Counted from the first letter of the stretch, positions 9,563 to 19,701 are shown. The stretch is 64,000 nucleotides of DNA from Oceanobacillus polygoni (GCF_008304605.1 NZ_PIJY01000024.1:124857-188856); one strand, 5' to 3'. Notes: generated by a model from the sequence alone, not told the origin. Numbers and translations: made by a program.

Positions 9563-9738
9563 TCTTGATCTAACGTTGGAGCTCCTGAGAAACTGGCTAT
9601 TATCCTTCTTAAGGTGTACAAACATATAAGATACGCAACCAAAGCGGCACCATTATCTGGATACCCCATTATGGCAAAATTCTAGTATAATAGTCTTATA
9701 AAGACACTGCATATATAGCTATTGAAAGGAGCGTTCAT

Positions 9739-10698
9739 GTGAAGTGGAAGAAACATTGGAAGAAAATTGTAACAGGAATTATTATAATTCTATTGATTAT
9801 AGACGCTCTGGTAGGTTTATTTTTTTATAATCTGGCCATTGAACGAAATGTAAAAGAATTTTTAAATGGCAATGCAGATTTAGAAGTTTCTGCGGAGACA
9901 TTGGATGTTCTGCTTGCTGGTGATTGGCGGGATTGGTCGCGTGAGCAGGATTTTGAAGTATGGGAAATGGAATCGAATGACGGGTTAAAATTGAAAGGCT
10001 ATTATCTAGGAGCAAAAGAACCAACGAATAAAACGGTGGTTTTTGCTCATGGTTACCTTGGTCGAGCAAATGATATGTCGTTATTTGGAGAACATTATTA
10101 TGAAGAGCTCGGCTATAATATGTTTACAGCTGATCTTCGAGGACATGGGGAAAGTGAAGGCGACTATATTGGCTTTGGCTGGCATGATCGCTTGGATTTA
10201 GTTGATTGGATTGATAGAATCATAGCAAATCTTGGTTCAGATACTGAAATCGTACTTCACGGCATATCCATGGGGGCTGCTGCTGTATTGATGGCGAGTG
10301 GAGAAGAGCTTCCGAATAATGTGAAAGCAATTGTTGCTGATAGTCCGTACACAACGGTGAATGATCTGTTCGCTTATCAGCTTGACCGGATGTTTCATCT
10401 ACCTGCATTTCCGATATTGCCAACGACTAGTCTTGTTACGAATATAAGAGCTGGTTATACATTGAAAGAAGCTTCAGCGCTAGAGCAAGTAAGGAAAGCA
10501 GAAATTCCTATCCTTTATATCCATGGGAAAAGTGATACATTTGTACCGACTGTCATGACAAAAGAGCTATATGAAAATACAAAAAGTGATGCAGAAATTT
10601 ATCTTTATGATGATGCAAATCATGGGGAGTCTTTCGTAAAACATCGAGAATCCTATATTACAGTGTTACATTCATTTTTAGATAAATATATTCCATAG
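9739..10698 (+). CDS. membrane-anchored alpha/beta hydrolase
   Basis: A 319-residue serine hydrolase of the alpha/beta fold, similar in plan to B. subtilis YqkD. One N-terminal transmembrane helix (about 8-30) suggests anchoring with the catalytic domain outside. The oxyanion-hole strand VVFAHGYLG is followed by the nucleophile elbow GISMG (Ser177), acid Asp266 (GKSDTFVP) and His295 (DANHGES), so the triad is complete. The natural substrate is unknown; esters or peptides are both possible. The start is GTG at 9739, with AAAGGAG about 7 bases upstream; the ATG two bases earlier is out of frame and meets a stop at once. It is a single-gene unit with its own terminator. Confidence 0.87.
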   Translation: MKWKKHWKKIVTGIIIILLIIDALVGLFFYNLAIERNVKEFLNGNADLEVSAETLDVLLAGDWRDWSREQDFEVWEMESNDGLKLKGYYLGAKEPTNKTVVFAHGYLGRANDMSLFGEHYYEELGYNMFTADLRGHGESEGDYIGFGWHDRLDLVDWIDRIIANLGSDTEIVLHGISMGAAAVLMASGEELPNNVKAIVADSPYTTVNDLFAYQLDRMFHLPAFPILPTTSLVTNIRAGYTLKEASALEQVRKAEIPILYIHGKSDTFVPTVMTKELYENTKSDAEIYLYDDANHGESFVKHRESYITVLHSFLDKYIP

Positions 10699-10699
10699 A

Positions 10700-10734
10700 A
10701 AAGAGGTTCTCCATAACGAGGACCTCTTTTTTTA
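10700..10734 (+). terminator. intrinsic terminator
   Basis: An 11-base stem (AAGAGGTTCTC against GAGGACCTCTT, one G-U pair) with loop CATAAC and a T-run, directly after the hydrolase stop codon. Confidence 0.88.
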
Positions 10735-10785
10735 TGCATTTTATATACGTGTAACATAAAGGGTTTTAAGGGATTCCTAAAAAAA

Positions 10786-10867
10786 ATATGCATATTTATT
10801 AATATTTTTTTATAAATATACTTGCATAAAGGTCACGGTATAACTATAATAATGAATAATTAAAGTT
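10786..10867 (+). promoter_or_regulatory. arg operon promoter with probable ArgR/AhrC boxes
   Basis: A -35 TTGCAT (10822-10827), 17-base spacer and perfect -10 TATAAT (10845-10850) lie 37 bases before argC. AT-rich sites resembling ARG boxes surround it: TATGCATATTTATT near 10787 and AATGAATAATTAAAG at 10851-10865. In Bacillaceae the arginine repressor ArgR/AhrC controls this operon. The promoter is clear, but the box assignment is by eye and weaker. Confidence 0.6.
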
Positions 10868-10887
10868 ATATGAAGGGACGGAATTCA

Positions 10888-11928
10888 TTGAAAAAGGCAG
10901 CTATTATTGGTGGAACAGGTTATGGAGCAATTGAGCTAATCAGACTATTGCAATTACATAAAGAAATTAAAGTTGAAAAGATTATTTCTCATTCACAGCA
11001 TGGAGAAGCAATTGCTTCCATCTATCCACATTTGACAGATTTTATAGAAGAACCAATGCACGAGCTTGAAATTGAAAAATTACAAGAAGAGGTTGATATT
11101 GTATTTTTTGCAACACCTGCTGGGGTAGCAAAAGAGATATTGCCGCAATTTACTAATCCTAATTTGCAATGTATTGATCTTTCTGGCGACTTACGGCTTA
11201 GCTCACAAACAGAATATGAAACTTGGTATGGAAAAGATGCTGCCACGCAACAGTTACTAGACAAGGCTGTTTATGGTTTATCTGAGCTTTATGCTGAAGA
11301 AATTAAGCAGGCAAATCTTATCTCTAATCCTGGGTGTTTTCCGACATCTGCTTTACTCGGTTTAGCACCAGCATTGGAGCATCAGATTATGTCACCACAA
11401 GGAATTAGTATTGATGGAAAGACTGGCATATCTGGTGCAGGAAGAACGCCGACAGCCAAAACACATTTTTCAGAGACAAATGAAAATGTTACGCCGTATA
11501 AAATCGGACAGCATCAGCATATTCCAGAAATTGAAGAGTACCTATCGGATAAAGCAAAGACACCAATTACCGTAGCATTTACAACACATCTTATCCCAAT
11601 GACAAGAGGATTAATTTGTACGATGTATGGTCAATTAGCGAAGAAGGCGACTACAGAAGAAGTAATTGAAATCTATCAATCTTATTACGAAAACAATCCA
11701 TTTGTAAGAATACGAGAAGCGGGAGTTTTTCCTGCGACAAAGGATGTGTATGCAAGTAATTTTTGCGATATTGGGATTCATGTGGATGAGCGCAGTAATC
11801 AAATTATTATTGCTGCAGCAATTGATAATCTTGTTAAAGGAGCCGCAGGGCAAGCAATCCAAAATGCGAATCTAATGAATGGCTGGGAAGAGACAATGGG
11901 GTTACACACAATACCGATTTATCCATAG
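10888..11928 (+). CDS. argC: N-acetyl-gamma-glutamyl-phosphate reductase
   Basis: Third step of ornithine and arginine synthesis: NADPH reduction of acetylglutamyl phosphate to the semialdehyde. The product has an N-terminal Rossmann motif (IIGGTGYGAIELIRLL) and the catalytic cysteine in NPGCFPT (Cys150). I favour TTG 10888, giving (M)KKAAIIGG, because AAGGGACGG at 10873-10881 is well placed for it; an in-frame ATG at 10870 would begin on top of that site. It is the first gene of argC-argJ-argB-argD-carA-carB, an order shared with B. subtilis. The length of ~347 residues is normal. Confidence 0.95.
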   Translation: MKKAAIIGGTGYGAIELIRLLQLHKEIKVEKIISHSQHGEAIASIYPHLTDFIEEPMHELEIEKLQEEVDIVFFATPAGVAKEILPQFTNPNLQCIDLSGDLRLSSQTEYETWYGKDAATQQLLDKAVYGLSELYAEEIKQANLISNPGCFPTSALLGLAPALEHQIMSPQGISIDGKTGISGAGRTPTAKTHFSETNENVTPYKIGQHQHIPEIEEYLSDKAKTPITVAFTTHLIPMTRGLICTMYGQLAKKATTEEVIEIYQSYYENNPFVRIREAGVFPATKDVYASNFCDIGIHVDERSNQIIIAAAIDNLVKGAAGQAIQNANLMNGWEETMGLHTIPIYP

Positions 11929-11941
11929 GGGGGCGGAAAAT

Positions 11942-13162
11942 ATGACAATTACAATCGAAAGTAAGCTACAAGTATTAAAAAACGGGCACGTCACAAGTCC
12001 AAAAGGGTATTCAGCAGGTGGTGTCCATTGTGGGCTTCGTAAGAAAAAGCTAGACTTCGGGTGGATTCATTCGGAAAATCCAGCTACAGCTGCTGGTGTG
12101 TACACCTTAAATGTTTTTCAAGCAGCTCCGTTAAAGGTGACGAAAGAAAGTATTGAAAAAGAACAGTTAATCCAAACGCTAGTCGTTAATTCAGCAAATG
12201 CCAATGCTTGTACTGGTGAACAAGGATATTTGGATGCTTTAGAAACGCAACGTAAAACTGCAGGAAAAATGGGAGTTGCAGTTGATCATGTTGCAGTAGC
12301 CTCAACTGGGGTTATTGGAGTGCCATTACCAATGGAAAAAGTCAGAGCTGGTATCGAATTAATGAATGATAATAGTAGCTCAGAAAACTTTGAACAAGCG
12401 ATTTTAACGACGGATACCGTAACAAAGCATATTGCCGTTCAATTGGAAATTGATGGTCAAATGATAACAATTGGAGGGGCTGCAAAGGGATCAGGAATGA
12501 TTCATCCGAACATGGCAACGATGCTTTCGTTCATTACAACAGATGCTGCGGTGGAGGCAACTAGCTTACAACAGGCGTTACGTGAAGTGACAGATCAGTC
12601 TTTTAATATGATTACAGTTGATGGAGATTGCAGTACAAATGATATGGTCTTAGTACTCGCAAATGGCAAGCAAAAAAATAATATACTCAATGAGTTGCAT
12701 CCAGAATGGCAAGTGTTTAAACAGGCACTACAATTGGTCAGTAAAGAACTAGCCAAAATGATTGCTAGAGACGGGGAGGGTGCAACGAAACTAATCGAGG
12801 TTCAGGTGAGTGGAGCTTCATCTGTAACAGCCGCGGGTCAAATAGCAAAAGCAATTATTTCTTCTAATCTTGTAAAAACAGCTGTTTATGGTGCAGACCC
12901 GAATTGGGGACGAATTGTTTGTGCGATTGGTTATAGCGAACAGCCACTCGACCCGCAAAAGGTATGTGTCTCTTTAGGAGATATCGAGGTTGTTAAGAAT
13001 GGTCTCCCAGTAGATTTTGATGAATCAGAAGGAGAACTTTACCTTGGCAATGAAACGGTAGTACTGAAAATTGACTTACAAAATGGATCGCATGAAGCAA
13101 CAGCGTGGGGCTGTGATTTAACGTATGACTACGTCAAAATAAATGCTTCCTATCGAACGTGA
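11942..13162 (+). CDS. argJ: bifunctional glutamate N-acetyltransferase / ornithine acetyltransferase
   Basis: ArgJ recycles the acetyl group from acetylornithine to glutamate, and the bifunctional type can also use acetyl-CoA. The 406-residue precursor self-cleaves before the nucleophile Thr193 in the motif MATML, giving alpha and beta chains. The active-site region GSGMIHPNMATMLSF is intact. ATG 11942 follows GGGGGGCGG by 6 bases; an upstream in-frame start at 11879 would overlap argC by 50 bases and is unlikely. No separate argA or argE gene is seen in the operon, consistent with the cyclic pathway. Confidence 0.95.
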   Translation: MTITIESKLQVLKNGHVTSPKGYSAGGVHCGLRKKKLDFGWIHSENPATAAGVYTLNVFQAAPLKVTKESIEKEQLIQTLVVNSANANACTGEQGYLDALETQRKTAGKMGVAVDHVAVASTGVIGVPLPMEKVRAGIELMNDNSSSENFEQAILTTDTVTKHIAVQLEIDGQMITIGGAAKGSGMIHPNMATMLSFITTDAAVEATSLQQALREVTDQSFNMITVDGDCSTNDMVLVLANGKQKNNILNELHPEWQVFKQALQLVSKELAKMIARDGEGATKLIEVQVSGASSVTAAGQIAKAIISSNLVKTAVYGADPNWGRIVCAIGYSEQPLDPQKVCVSLGDIEVVKNGLPVDFDESEGELYLGNETVVLKIDLQNGSHEATAWGCDLTYDYVKINASYRT

Positions 13163-13171
13163 GGTGTAGTA

Positions 13172-13978
13172 ATGAATATTCTTGTGTTGAAAATGGGTGG
13201 TAGTGTATTAGCAAAGCTTCCAGACTCCTTTTATGAAACGGTTGTAGCTTTAAAGAAACAGAACATATGTGAGCCGATTATTGTTCATGGTGGTGGTCCT
13301 GAAATTAATAAAGCATTAAAAGAACTTCATGTTGAGAGTAAATTTGTTGATGGATTACGCGTCACGACGAAGGAAGTATTGGATGTTGCTGAGATGGTAA
13401 TGAGCGGTTCGATTAACAAGAAAATCGTAGCTAATCTACAAAAGCAAGGTGGTACAGCAATAGGCATGAGTGGTGTTGATTGCAAGCTTCTTCAGGCGGT
13501 ACCTATTGATCCGGAAGGGAAGTTAGGCTTAGTAGGTCAGGTGGAACAAGTGAATGTGTCATGGCTTGAAACAATCATGGAGCATGGTGCGATTCCAGTT
13601 ATTTCACCGATTAGTATCGATGAATTTGGTGAGCGCTTAAATATAAATGGCGATATGGCGGCGGCAGCAGTTGCCGAGGCCTTAAAAGCCAAGTTAGCCT
13701 TAATCAGTGATATTCCAGGCGTAATGGAGAACGTATCTGGAAAAGAAATCGTACATGATCAATTAACAAAAGAAGAGATTGAAGAAAAAATAGCTTCCGG
13801 CGTTATTTATGGTGGGATGATTCCGAAAGTTCGTTCTGCCTTAAAGAGTTTATCTGGAGGAATCCAGGAGTCGGTTATTTTAAATGGTTTAGCACCAGAA
13901 GATATAAAAAAGTATATCGAAGGAAAGCAAGCAGGAACGAAAGTAGTCATGAAAAAGGAGGAAGAGCAGCATGTCTGA
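13172..13978 (+). CDS. argB: acetylglutamate kinase
   Basis: Phosphorylates N-acetylglutamate. The 268-residue amino acid kinase has the N-terminal KMGGSVL phosphate loop, the glycine-rich VHGGGPEINKAL substrate loop and the DIPGVM nucleotide motif. It lacks the N-terminal helix linked to arginine-sensitive hexameric enzymes, so feedback control may be weak, as in E. coli-type kinases (inference). It begins 9 bases after argJ and overlaps argD by 8 bases. Confidence 0.95.
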   Translation: MNILVLKMGGSVLAKLPDSFYETVVALKKQNICEPIIVHGGGPEINKALKELHVESKFVDGLRVTTKEVLDVAEMVMSGSINKKIVANLQKQGGTAIGMSGVDCKLLQAVPIDPEGKLGLVGQVEQVNVSWLETIMEHGAIPVISPISIDEFGERLNINGDMAAAAVAEALKAKLALISDIPGVMENVSGKEIVHDQLTKEEIEEKIASGVIYGGMIPKVRSALKSLSGGIQESVILNGLAPEDIKKYIEGKQAGTKVVMKKEEEQHV

Positions 13979-15173
13979 AGCTATGATTCAACAAACAAAT
14001 CAATCTGTTATGCATACATACCAACGCTTTCCACTAACAATTGCCAAGGGAAAGGGAAGTTATGTCTGGGATCAAGAAGGGAATAAATATTTAGATTATA
14101 CTTCTGGAATTGCGACTTGTAATTTAGGGCATGTTCCGGATTCAGTTCATCAAAAGTTAAGTAATCAGCTTGATAATCTATGGCATTGCTCGAACTTGTA
14201 TGAAATTCCAGCGCAAAATGAACTTGCGGGATTATTAACAGAAAACAGCTGCTTTGATCAAGTTTTCTTCTGCAATAGTGGAGCAGAAGCAAACGAGGCG
14301 GCAATCAAATTTGCTAAAAAATATGCAAAGGACAAAGGATATACTGAGCGCACGGAAATTGTCACGTTTCATCAATCGTTTCACGGTCGTACCGGATCAA
14401 CGATGGCGGCAACTGCACAAGAAAAAATCCATCAAGGATTTACCCCATTAACACCAGGGTTTAGGTACTTAACACTAAACGATGAAAAAGCACTTGCATC
14501 CTTTAATAATGGAACAACTGCAGCCGTTTTACTTGAGCTTATTCAAGGAGAAGGTGGTATAAATGCGGTAGAACAAGAGTGGATTGAAAAGCTTTCTGCA
14601 CGATGTAAAGAAGCCGACATTTTATTAATGGTGGATGAAGTGCAAACAGGTTCAGGTCGGACAGGGACACTATTTGCTTATGAGCAGTTTGGGATTGAGC
14701 CGGACGTCATGACTTTAGCCAAAGGACTTGGATCTGGTTTCCCAATTGGGGCGATGTTAGCAAAAAAAGACTGTGCTAGTACATTTAGTCCAGGTACACA
14801 TGGCAGCACATTTGGGGGAAATCCATTAGCAGCAACTGCTGGTATTGCAACGTTAGAAACGATACTTCAAAAAAATATTTTAGAACAGGTTAAAGTGAAT
14901 AGCAGCTGGCTGCAAGAACAGTTAGAAGCATTGCAAGCCAAAGAAGAAGTAATGGTTAGTGTGAAAGGAATTGGCTTTTTAATTGGTGTTGAATTGAAGG
15001 TAGAAGCGGCTGTATTTATTAAAGCCTTCCGAGAAAAAGGAATTCTTGTTCTCGCTGCTGGTTCTCACATATTGCGGATCTTACCACCATTAACAACGAC
15101 TAAAGATGAATTGACACAATTTATCGAGGTATTTCAAGAGGTTCTAACAGAAATGAAGGGAACTAGCGTATGA
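13971..15173 (+). CDS. argD: acetylornithine aminotransferase
   Basis: A PLP-dependent class III aminotransferase of 400 residues that converts acetylglutamate semialdehyde to acetylornithine. The cofactor lysine is Lys251 (TLAKGLGSGFPIGA). The acidic PLP contact lies in LLMVDEVQTGSGRTG, and the phosphate-binding CNSGAEANEAAIKFAKKY is present. It overlaps argB by 8 bases and carA by 4, so translation along the operon is probably coupled. AGGAGGAAGAG at 13956-13966 is its ribosome binding site inside argB. Confidence 0.95.
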   Translation: MSEAMIQQTNQSVMHTYQRFPLTIAKGKGSYVWDQEGNKYLDYTSGIATCNLGHVPDSVHQKLSNQLDNLWHCSNLYEIPAQNELAGLLTENSCFDQVFFCNSGAEANEAAIKFAKKYAKDKGYTERTEIVTFHQSFHGRTGSTMAATAQEKIHQGFTPLTPGFRYLTLNDEKALASFNNGTTAAVLLELIQGEGGINAVEQEWIEKLSARCKEADILLMVDEVQTGSGRTGTLFAYEQFGIEPDVMTLAKGLGSGFPIGAMLAKKDCASTFSPGTHGSTFGGNPLAATAGIATLETILQKNILEQVKVNSSWLQEQLEALQAKEEVMVSVKGIGFLIGVELKVEAAVFIKAFREKGILVLAAGSHILRILPPLTTTKDELTQFIEVFQEVLTEMKGTSV

Positions 15174-16267
15174 CAAAGGGCTATCTTGTCTTAGAAACTG
15201 GCGAAGAATTTGTTGGAGACTGGATAGGCGCTGAACAGGAGGTAAGTGGAGAGGTTGTATTTAATACGAGTATGACCGGCTATCAGGAAATGATGACAGA
15301 CCCTTCCTATGCAGGTCAACTGCTCACCTTCTGTTATCCAATGATAGGGAATTATGGCATGAATACTAGCGATGATGAGAGTCAAGGATTGGCAGTTTCT
15401 GCTGTTATTGTTAGTGACGTATGTGGAGAACCAAGTCATTATCAAGCAATTACTTCTTTTTCCGAGAGATTAAAGGCTGCCAGCATTCCTGGGTTAATGA
15501 ATGTGGATACCCGCGCATTGGTTGGTGTTATACGAAAAAATAAAACCGTTAACGGGAAAATCCTTTTAGAAAAGCAAAAGAATGCACACGAACTGAACTG
15601 GGAAGCTCCAGATTGGTTAGCGGTTATAAACCAAGTTTCTGTTAAGGAACCAAGGACTTATGGAATTGGACAGTACCACATTGTGTTAGTTGATTATGGC
15701 TATAAGAAATCAATTCTCGAGGAAGTGCTTACTCTAGACTGTAAAGTGACAGTTGTTCCCTTTGATACGTCATTTGAAAAAATAAAGGAACTGGAGCCAG
15801 ATGGGATTTTGTTAAGCAATGGTCCTGGAGATCCAATGGCATTGTCGCATTATTTTACAGAGATAAAGCGTATAAGCGAAACGTATCCAACACTTGGAAT
15901 TTGTCTAGGGCATCAGCTCTTAGCACTCGCTTATGGTGGAAAAACAAAGAAAATGGCATATGGTCATCGTGGCGGAAACCATCCAGTTAAAGATATGCAA
16001 ACTGGAAAAGTGTGGATAACTTCGCAAAATCACGGCTATGTCGTAGAGGAAGCGAGTATTTCTAAACAAAACTTTAACATCTGGTTCCAGAATGTAAATG
16101 ATCATTCGCTGGAAGGAATTAAACATCGCCAACTTCCGGTTCAATCCGTTCAGTTTCATCCGGAGGCACACCCTGGACCAAGTGACACAGCCTATATTTT
16201 CCGAGAATTCATTCAACAAGTTGTAGCTAATGAAGAGAAGGGAGCACAAATTTATGCCGAAGCGTAA
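15170..16267 (+). CDS. carA: carbamoyl phosphate synthase small subunit (arginine-type)
   Basis: The glutaminase subunit, which supplies ammonia to CarB for carbamoyl phosphate. The 365-residue product has the CPSase small-chain N-terminal domain (TGYQEMMTDPSY) and a class I glutamine amidotransferase domain with nucleophile Cys245 (GICLGHQLLALAYGG) and the His-Glu pair in QFHPEAHPGP. Its place in the arg operon marks it as the arginine-specific copy; a separate pyrAA would be expected in the pyrimidine operon. It overlaps argD by 4 bases. Confidence 0.94.
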   Translation: MTKGYLVLETGEEFVGDWIGAEQEVSGEVVFNTSMTGYQEMMTDPSYAGQLLTFCYPMIGNYGMNTSDDESQGLAVSAVIVSDVCGEPSHYQAITSFSERLKAASIPGLMNVDTRALVGVIRKNKTVNGKILLEKQKNAHELNWEAPDWLAVINQVSVKEPRTYGIGQYHIVLVDYGYKKSILEEVLTLDCKVTVVPFDTSFEKIKELEPDGILLSNGPGDPMALSHYFTEIKRISETYPTLGICLGHQLLALAYGGKTKKMAYGHRGGNHPVKDMQTGKVWITSQNHGYVVEEASISKQNFNIWFQNVNDHSLEGIKHRQLPVQSVQFHPEAHPGPSDTAYIFREFIQQVVANEEKGAQIYAEA

Positions 16268-19200
16268 AGCAATAAACAAAGTATTGGTGATTGGCTCTGG
16301 TCCAATTGTAATTGGTCAAGCGGCGGAGTTTGATTACGCTGGTACACAGGCATGCTTAGCTTTAAAGGAAGAAGGCATTGAGGTTGTTTTAGTAAATAAC
16401 AATCCTGCAACGATTATGACAGATGACGGTGTTGCAGATCGCGTCTATATGGAACCACTCGATGTAGGTACATTGGAAAAAATTATTGCAAAAGAACAGC
16501 CTGATGGTCTAATTGGTAGTCTTGGTGGGCAAACAGGTTTGAATTTAACGGTTGAATTGTCTGATCAGGGAATTCTTGATCACTATCATGTAGAGCTATT
16601 AGGCACTTCTGTTTCCTCCATCAAGAATGGAGAGGATCGAGAATTATTTCGTCAGTTAATGATCGATATTCAGGAGCCGATTGCAGAATCGAAAATTATT
16701 CAGTCGGTTGAGGAGGGTCTAAGTTTTGTCGAGGAAATCGGATTTCCCGTTATTTTACGCCCCGCCTATACGCTTGGTGGTGAAGGTGGAGGGTTCGCCT
16801 ATAGCAAGGAAGAATTTGTGGATCTTCTCAAGCAAGGACTTTCATTAAGCCCAATTCAGCAAGTACTTGTTGAAAAAAGTATTAAAGGCTGGAAAGAAAT
16901 AGAGTACGAAGTAATGCGCGATGAAAACGATACATGTGTCATCGTATGTAATATGGAAAATATGGATCCAGTTGGTGTTCATACAGGTGATTCGATTGTA
17001 GTAGCACCTTCACAGACACTCTCAGATGTACAATATCAAATGCTTCGCACTGCATCATTAAAGGTTATTCGTGCGCTTGATGTTGTCGGGGGATGCAATA
17101 TACAATTCGCACTCCACCCAACTTCTAATGAATATATAATTATTGAAGTTAATCCAAGGGTAAGCAGATCTTCTGCATTAGCTTCGAAGGCCACTGGGTA
17201 TCCGATTGCCCGGATTGCTGCTAAATGTGCGATCGGCTATACACTTGATGAAATACTAAATCCAATAACAGGCAATACATACGCTTCTTTTGAACCTGCA
17301 TTAGATTATATTGTAGTAAAGCTGCCGCGCTTTCCATTTGATAAGTTTACGGAGGCAGATCGTTCACTAGGTACACAAATGAAAGCTACGGGAGAAGTAA
17401 TGGCTATTGATCGTTCGTTTGAAGGAGCGCTTCATAAAGCAATTCGATCACTAGAATTGAACTTATATAGCTTACATTTTCCTGGAATGAAACAGAAAAA
17501 CACGCAAGAACTTTTAGACCTAGTTGAGATTCCAAATGATCTTCGACTTTTTGCTATATCGGAAGCATTTAAACGGAAGATCCCAATCGAAATAATTATG
17601 GAATTAACGAAAATTGATTACTGGTTCCTGCAAAAGATAAAGCGAATCATTGATGGTGAGCAAGCGTTAGCCTCGTATCAATTATCAACGATTCCATTAG
17701 ATGTACTAAAAAGAGCAAAGCAATTGAATATGAGTGATCACCGAATTGCAGAATTACTTGGCACAACATCAAAGGATTTAAGAAACAAATATAAAGCGTA
17801 TGGCATGCAGCCAGTCTATAAACTAGTGGACACATGTGCAGGGGAGTTTGATGCAGTTACCCCGTATTACTACTCTACTTGGCATGGTCATGATGAGGTG
17901 TTAACAAATACGAACCAAAAGAAAATACTTGTTCTTGGTTCTGGTCCAATCCGAATTGGGCAAGGGGTTGAATTCGATTATTGTTCCGTTCATGCTACGT
18001 TAGCATTGAAGAAAATTGGCTATGAAGCAGTTGTCATGAATAATAATCCAGAGACAGTTAGCACGGATTATTCCGTGGCAGATCGTTTATATTTTGAACC
18101 GTTAGCTTTAGAAGATGTGCTTGCTGTCATTGAAAAAGAGCATGTCGCAGGGGTGCTTATACAGTTCGGTGGTCAAACAGCTATTAATCTTGCGAATGAA
18201 TTAAAAGAAGAAGGTGTCCACATATTTGGGACATTGCCAGAACATATTGATCAGATGGAGGACAGGGAACAATTCTATAACTTTTTGAATGCATTAAATA
18301 TACCGCATATTGCAGGACATATTGTCCATGAATTGGATGAACTTCCATCGTTAGTTCATGAACTTGGCTTTCCAGTACTGATTCGACCTTCTTATGTTAT
18401 CGGCGGACAATCGATGTTTATTTGCTATAACGAGAAAGAATTGTATCATTACATTACAAGAATTCAACAGGATACGAATGATCGTTGTTGGCCATTATTA
18501 ATAGACCAATACTTACCTGGTTTAGAATGTGAAGTTGATGTTGTAAGTGATGGAAACGAGGTTGTTATACCAGGAATAGTGGAGCATGTTGAAAAGGCAG
18601 GTATTCACTCTGGTGATAGCATGAGTGTATTTCCGCCTGTCACATTAAGTGATGAAACGAAAGAAGCTATCGTTGAAATTGTACAAAAGATTAGTAGAAA
18701 CCTACCAGTTGTTGGAATGATGAATATTCAATTTGTGATTCATCATGATACGATTTATGTATTAGAAGTGAATCCACGATCGTCCAGAACCGTTCCAATC
18801 ATGAGTAAAGTAACTGGTGTACCGATGGTTGAATGGGCAGTACGAGCGCAATTAGGTACACCTTTAAAGGCAATCACAGATGAAGTTAATTTAATGAAAG
18901 AGCCGGGATATTATACCATCAAAGCGCCTGTGTTTTCTGCGAGTAAGTTAAAGGGTGTAGACCATGTGCTTGGGCCAGAAATGAAATCAACAGGAGAAAT
19001 TATCGGGATAGGATATGATAAACAAGAAGCATTAAAAAAGACAACGATACGTACACATCACTTAGAAGAAATAACGAATCCAATCCGATTATTTGTCTCA
19101 ATCTCGGATCGGTTGAAACAGGAGAGCCTTCCCATCATTCGTGAACTCTCTGCTCGCGGTGCGATCATTACGGCGACAGAAGGAACAGCGAAGTTTATTG

Positions 19201-19499
19201 AAGAAAATGGAATGGTAACAGAAAGAATTGTCAAAAGTAAAAAAGATATTCTAAATCATTGGCAGGATAATCCACCACATATTGTACTAAATATCCCGAA
19301 TCAAGGAAGGGAAAAAGAAAAAATTGGCTTTTTTATTCGAGAATTAGCTGTTCGCTTTCAGGTTCCGTATTTTACAAGCCTTGAAACGCTGCGAGCATTG
19401 GTTGATGGGTTAAATCAAATTTTACAAGGGGAAGAGATATTATCTTTACAGGAGTATTTAAGTAGAAATTCCAAATCTGAACAGGTCACAACAAAATAA
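16254..19499 (+). CDS. carB: carbamoyl phosphate synthase large subunit (arginine-type)
   Basis: Makes carbamoyl phosphate from bicarbonate, ammonia and two ATP. The 1081 residues show the two homologous halves, each starting with a Rossmann-like motif (KVLVIGSGPIVIGQAAEFDY and ILVLGSGPIRIGQGVEFDY), followed by ATP-grasp domains and an MGS-like C-terminal domain from about residue 940. ATG 16254 has GGAG at 16241-16244 and overlaps carA by 14 bases; an in-frame ATG at 16230 is less well placed. In B. subtilis argF follows carB. Here a terminator and an unrelated regulator follow, so the ornithine transcarbamylase gene is elsewhere. Confidence 0.94.
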   Translation: MPKRKAINKVLVIGSGPIVIGQAAEFDYAGTQACLALKEEGIEVVLVNNNPATIMTDDGVADRVYMEPLDVGTLEKIIAKEQPDGLIGSLGGQTGLNLTVELSDQGILDHYHVELLGTSVSSIKNGEDRELFRQLMIDIQEPIAESKIIQSVEEGLSFVEEIGFPVILRPAYTLGGEGGGFAYSKEEFVDLLKQGLSLSPIQQVLVEKSIKGWKEIEYEVMRDENDTCVIVCNMENMDPVGVHTGDSIVVAPSQTLSDVQYQMLRTASLKVIRALDVVGGCNIQFALHPTSNEYIIIEVNPRVSRSSALASKATGYPIARIAAKCAIGYTLDEILNPITGNTYASFEPALDYIVVKLPRFPFDKFTEADRSLGTQMKATGEVMAIDRSFEGALHKAIRSLELNLYSLHFPGMKQKNTQELLDLVEIPNDLRLFAISEAFKRKIPIEIIMELTKIDYWFLQKIKRIIDGEQALASYQLSTIPLDVLKRAKQLNMSDHRIAELLGTTSKDLRNKYKAYGMQPVYKLVDTCAGEFDAVTPYYYSTWHGHDEVLTNTNQKKILVLGSGPIRIGQGVEFDYCSVHATLALKKIGYEAVVMNNNPETVSTDYSVADRLYFEPLALEDVLAVIEKEHVAGVLIQFGGQTAINLANELKEEGVHIFGTLPEHIDQMEDREQFYNFLNALNIPHIAGHIVHELDELPSLVHELGFPVLIRPSYVIGGQSMFICYNEKELYHYITRIQQDTNDRCWPLLIDQYLPGLECEVDVVSDGNEVVIPGIVEHVEKAGIHSGDSMSVFPPVTLSDETKEAIVEIVQKISRNLPVVGMMNIQFVIHHDTIYVLEVNPRSSRTVPIMSKVTGVPMVEWAVRAQLGTPLKAITDEVNLMKEPGYYTIKAPVFSASKLKGVDHVLGPEMKSTGEIIGIGYDKQEALKKTTIRTHHLEEITNPIRLFVSISDRLKQESLPIIRELSARGAIITATEGTAKFIEENGMVTERIVKSKKDILNHWQDNPPHIVLNIPNQGREKEKIGFFIRELAVRFQVPYFTSLETLRALVDGLNQILQGEEILSLQEYLSRNSKSEQVTTK

Positions 19500-19505
19500 A
19501 GTGAA

Positions 19506-19548
19506 GTTCAGCAGTTGGTCCTTACGTATGGGGCTGGCTGTTTTTTTG
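19506..19548 (+). terminator. arg operon terminator
   Basis: An imperfect G-U-containing hairpin (left arm about CAGCAGTTGGTCC, right arm about GGGGCTGGCTG) followed by seven T, starting about 10 bases after carB. It marks the end of the arginine operon. Confidence 0.75.
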
Positions 19549-19701
19549 CAACTAATACTAGATGCGAAATAATTCACCCGTAATTCTACCTATTCATCTG
19601 GTGTGGAGTTATAGATATGTAGTATAATAGTTATATTATTTTCAAATAGTTGTGAATTATGCTACGTTTAGATTTTGACTGAAATGGATGGGGGTGTTTT
19701 C

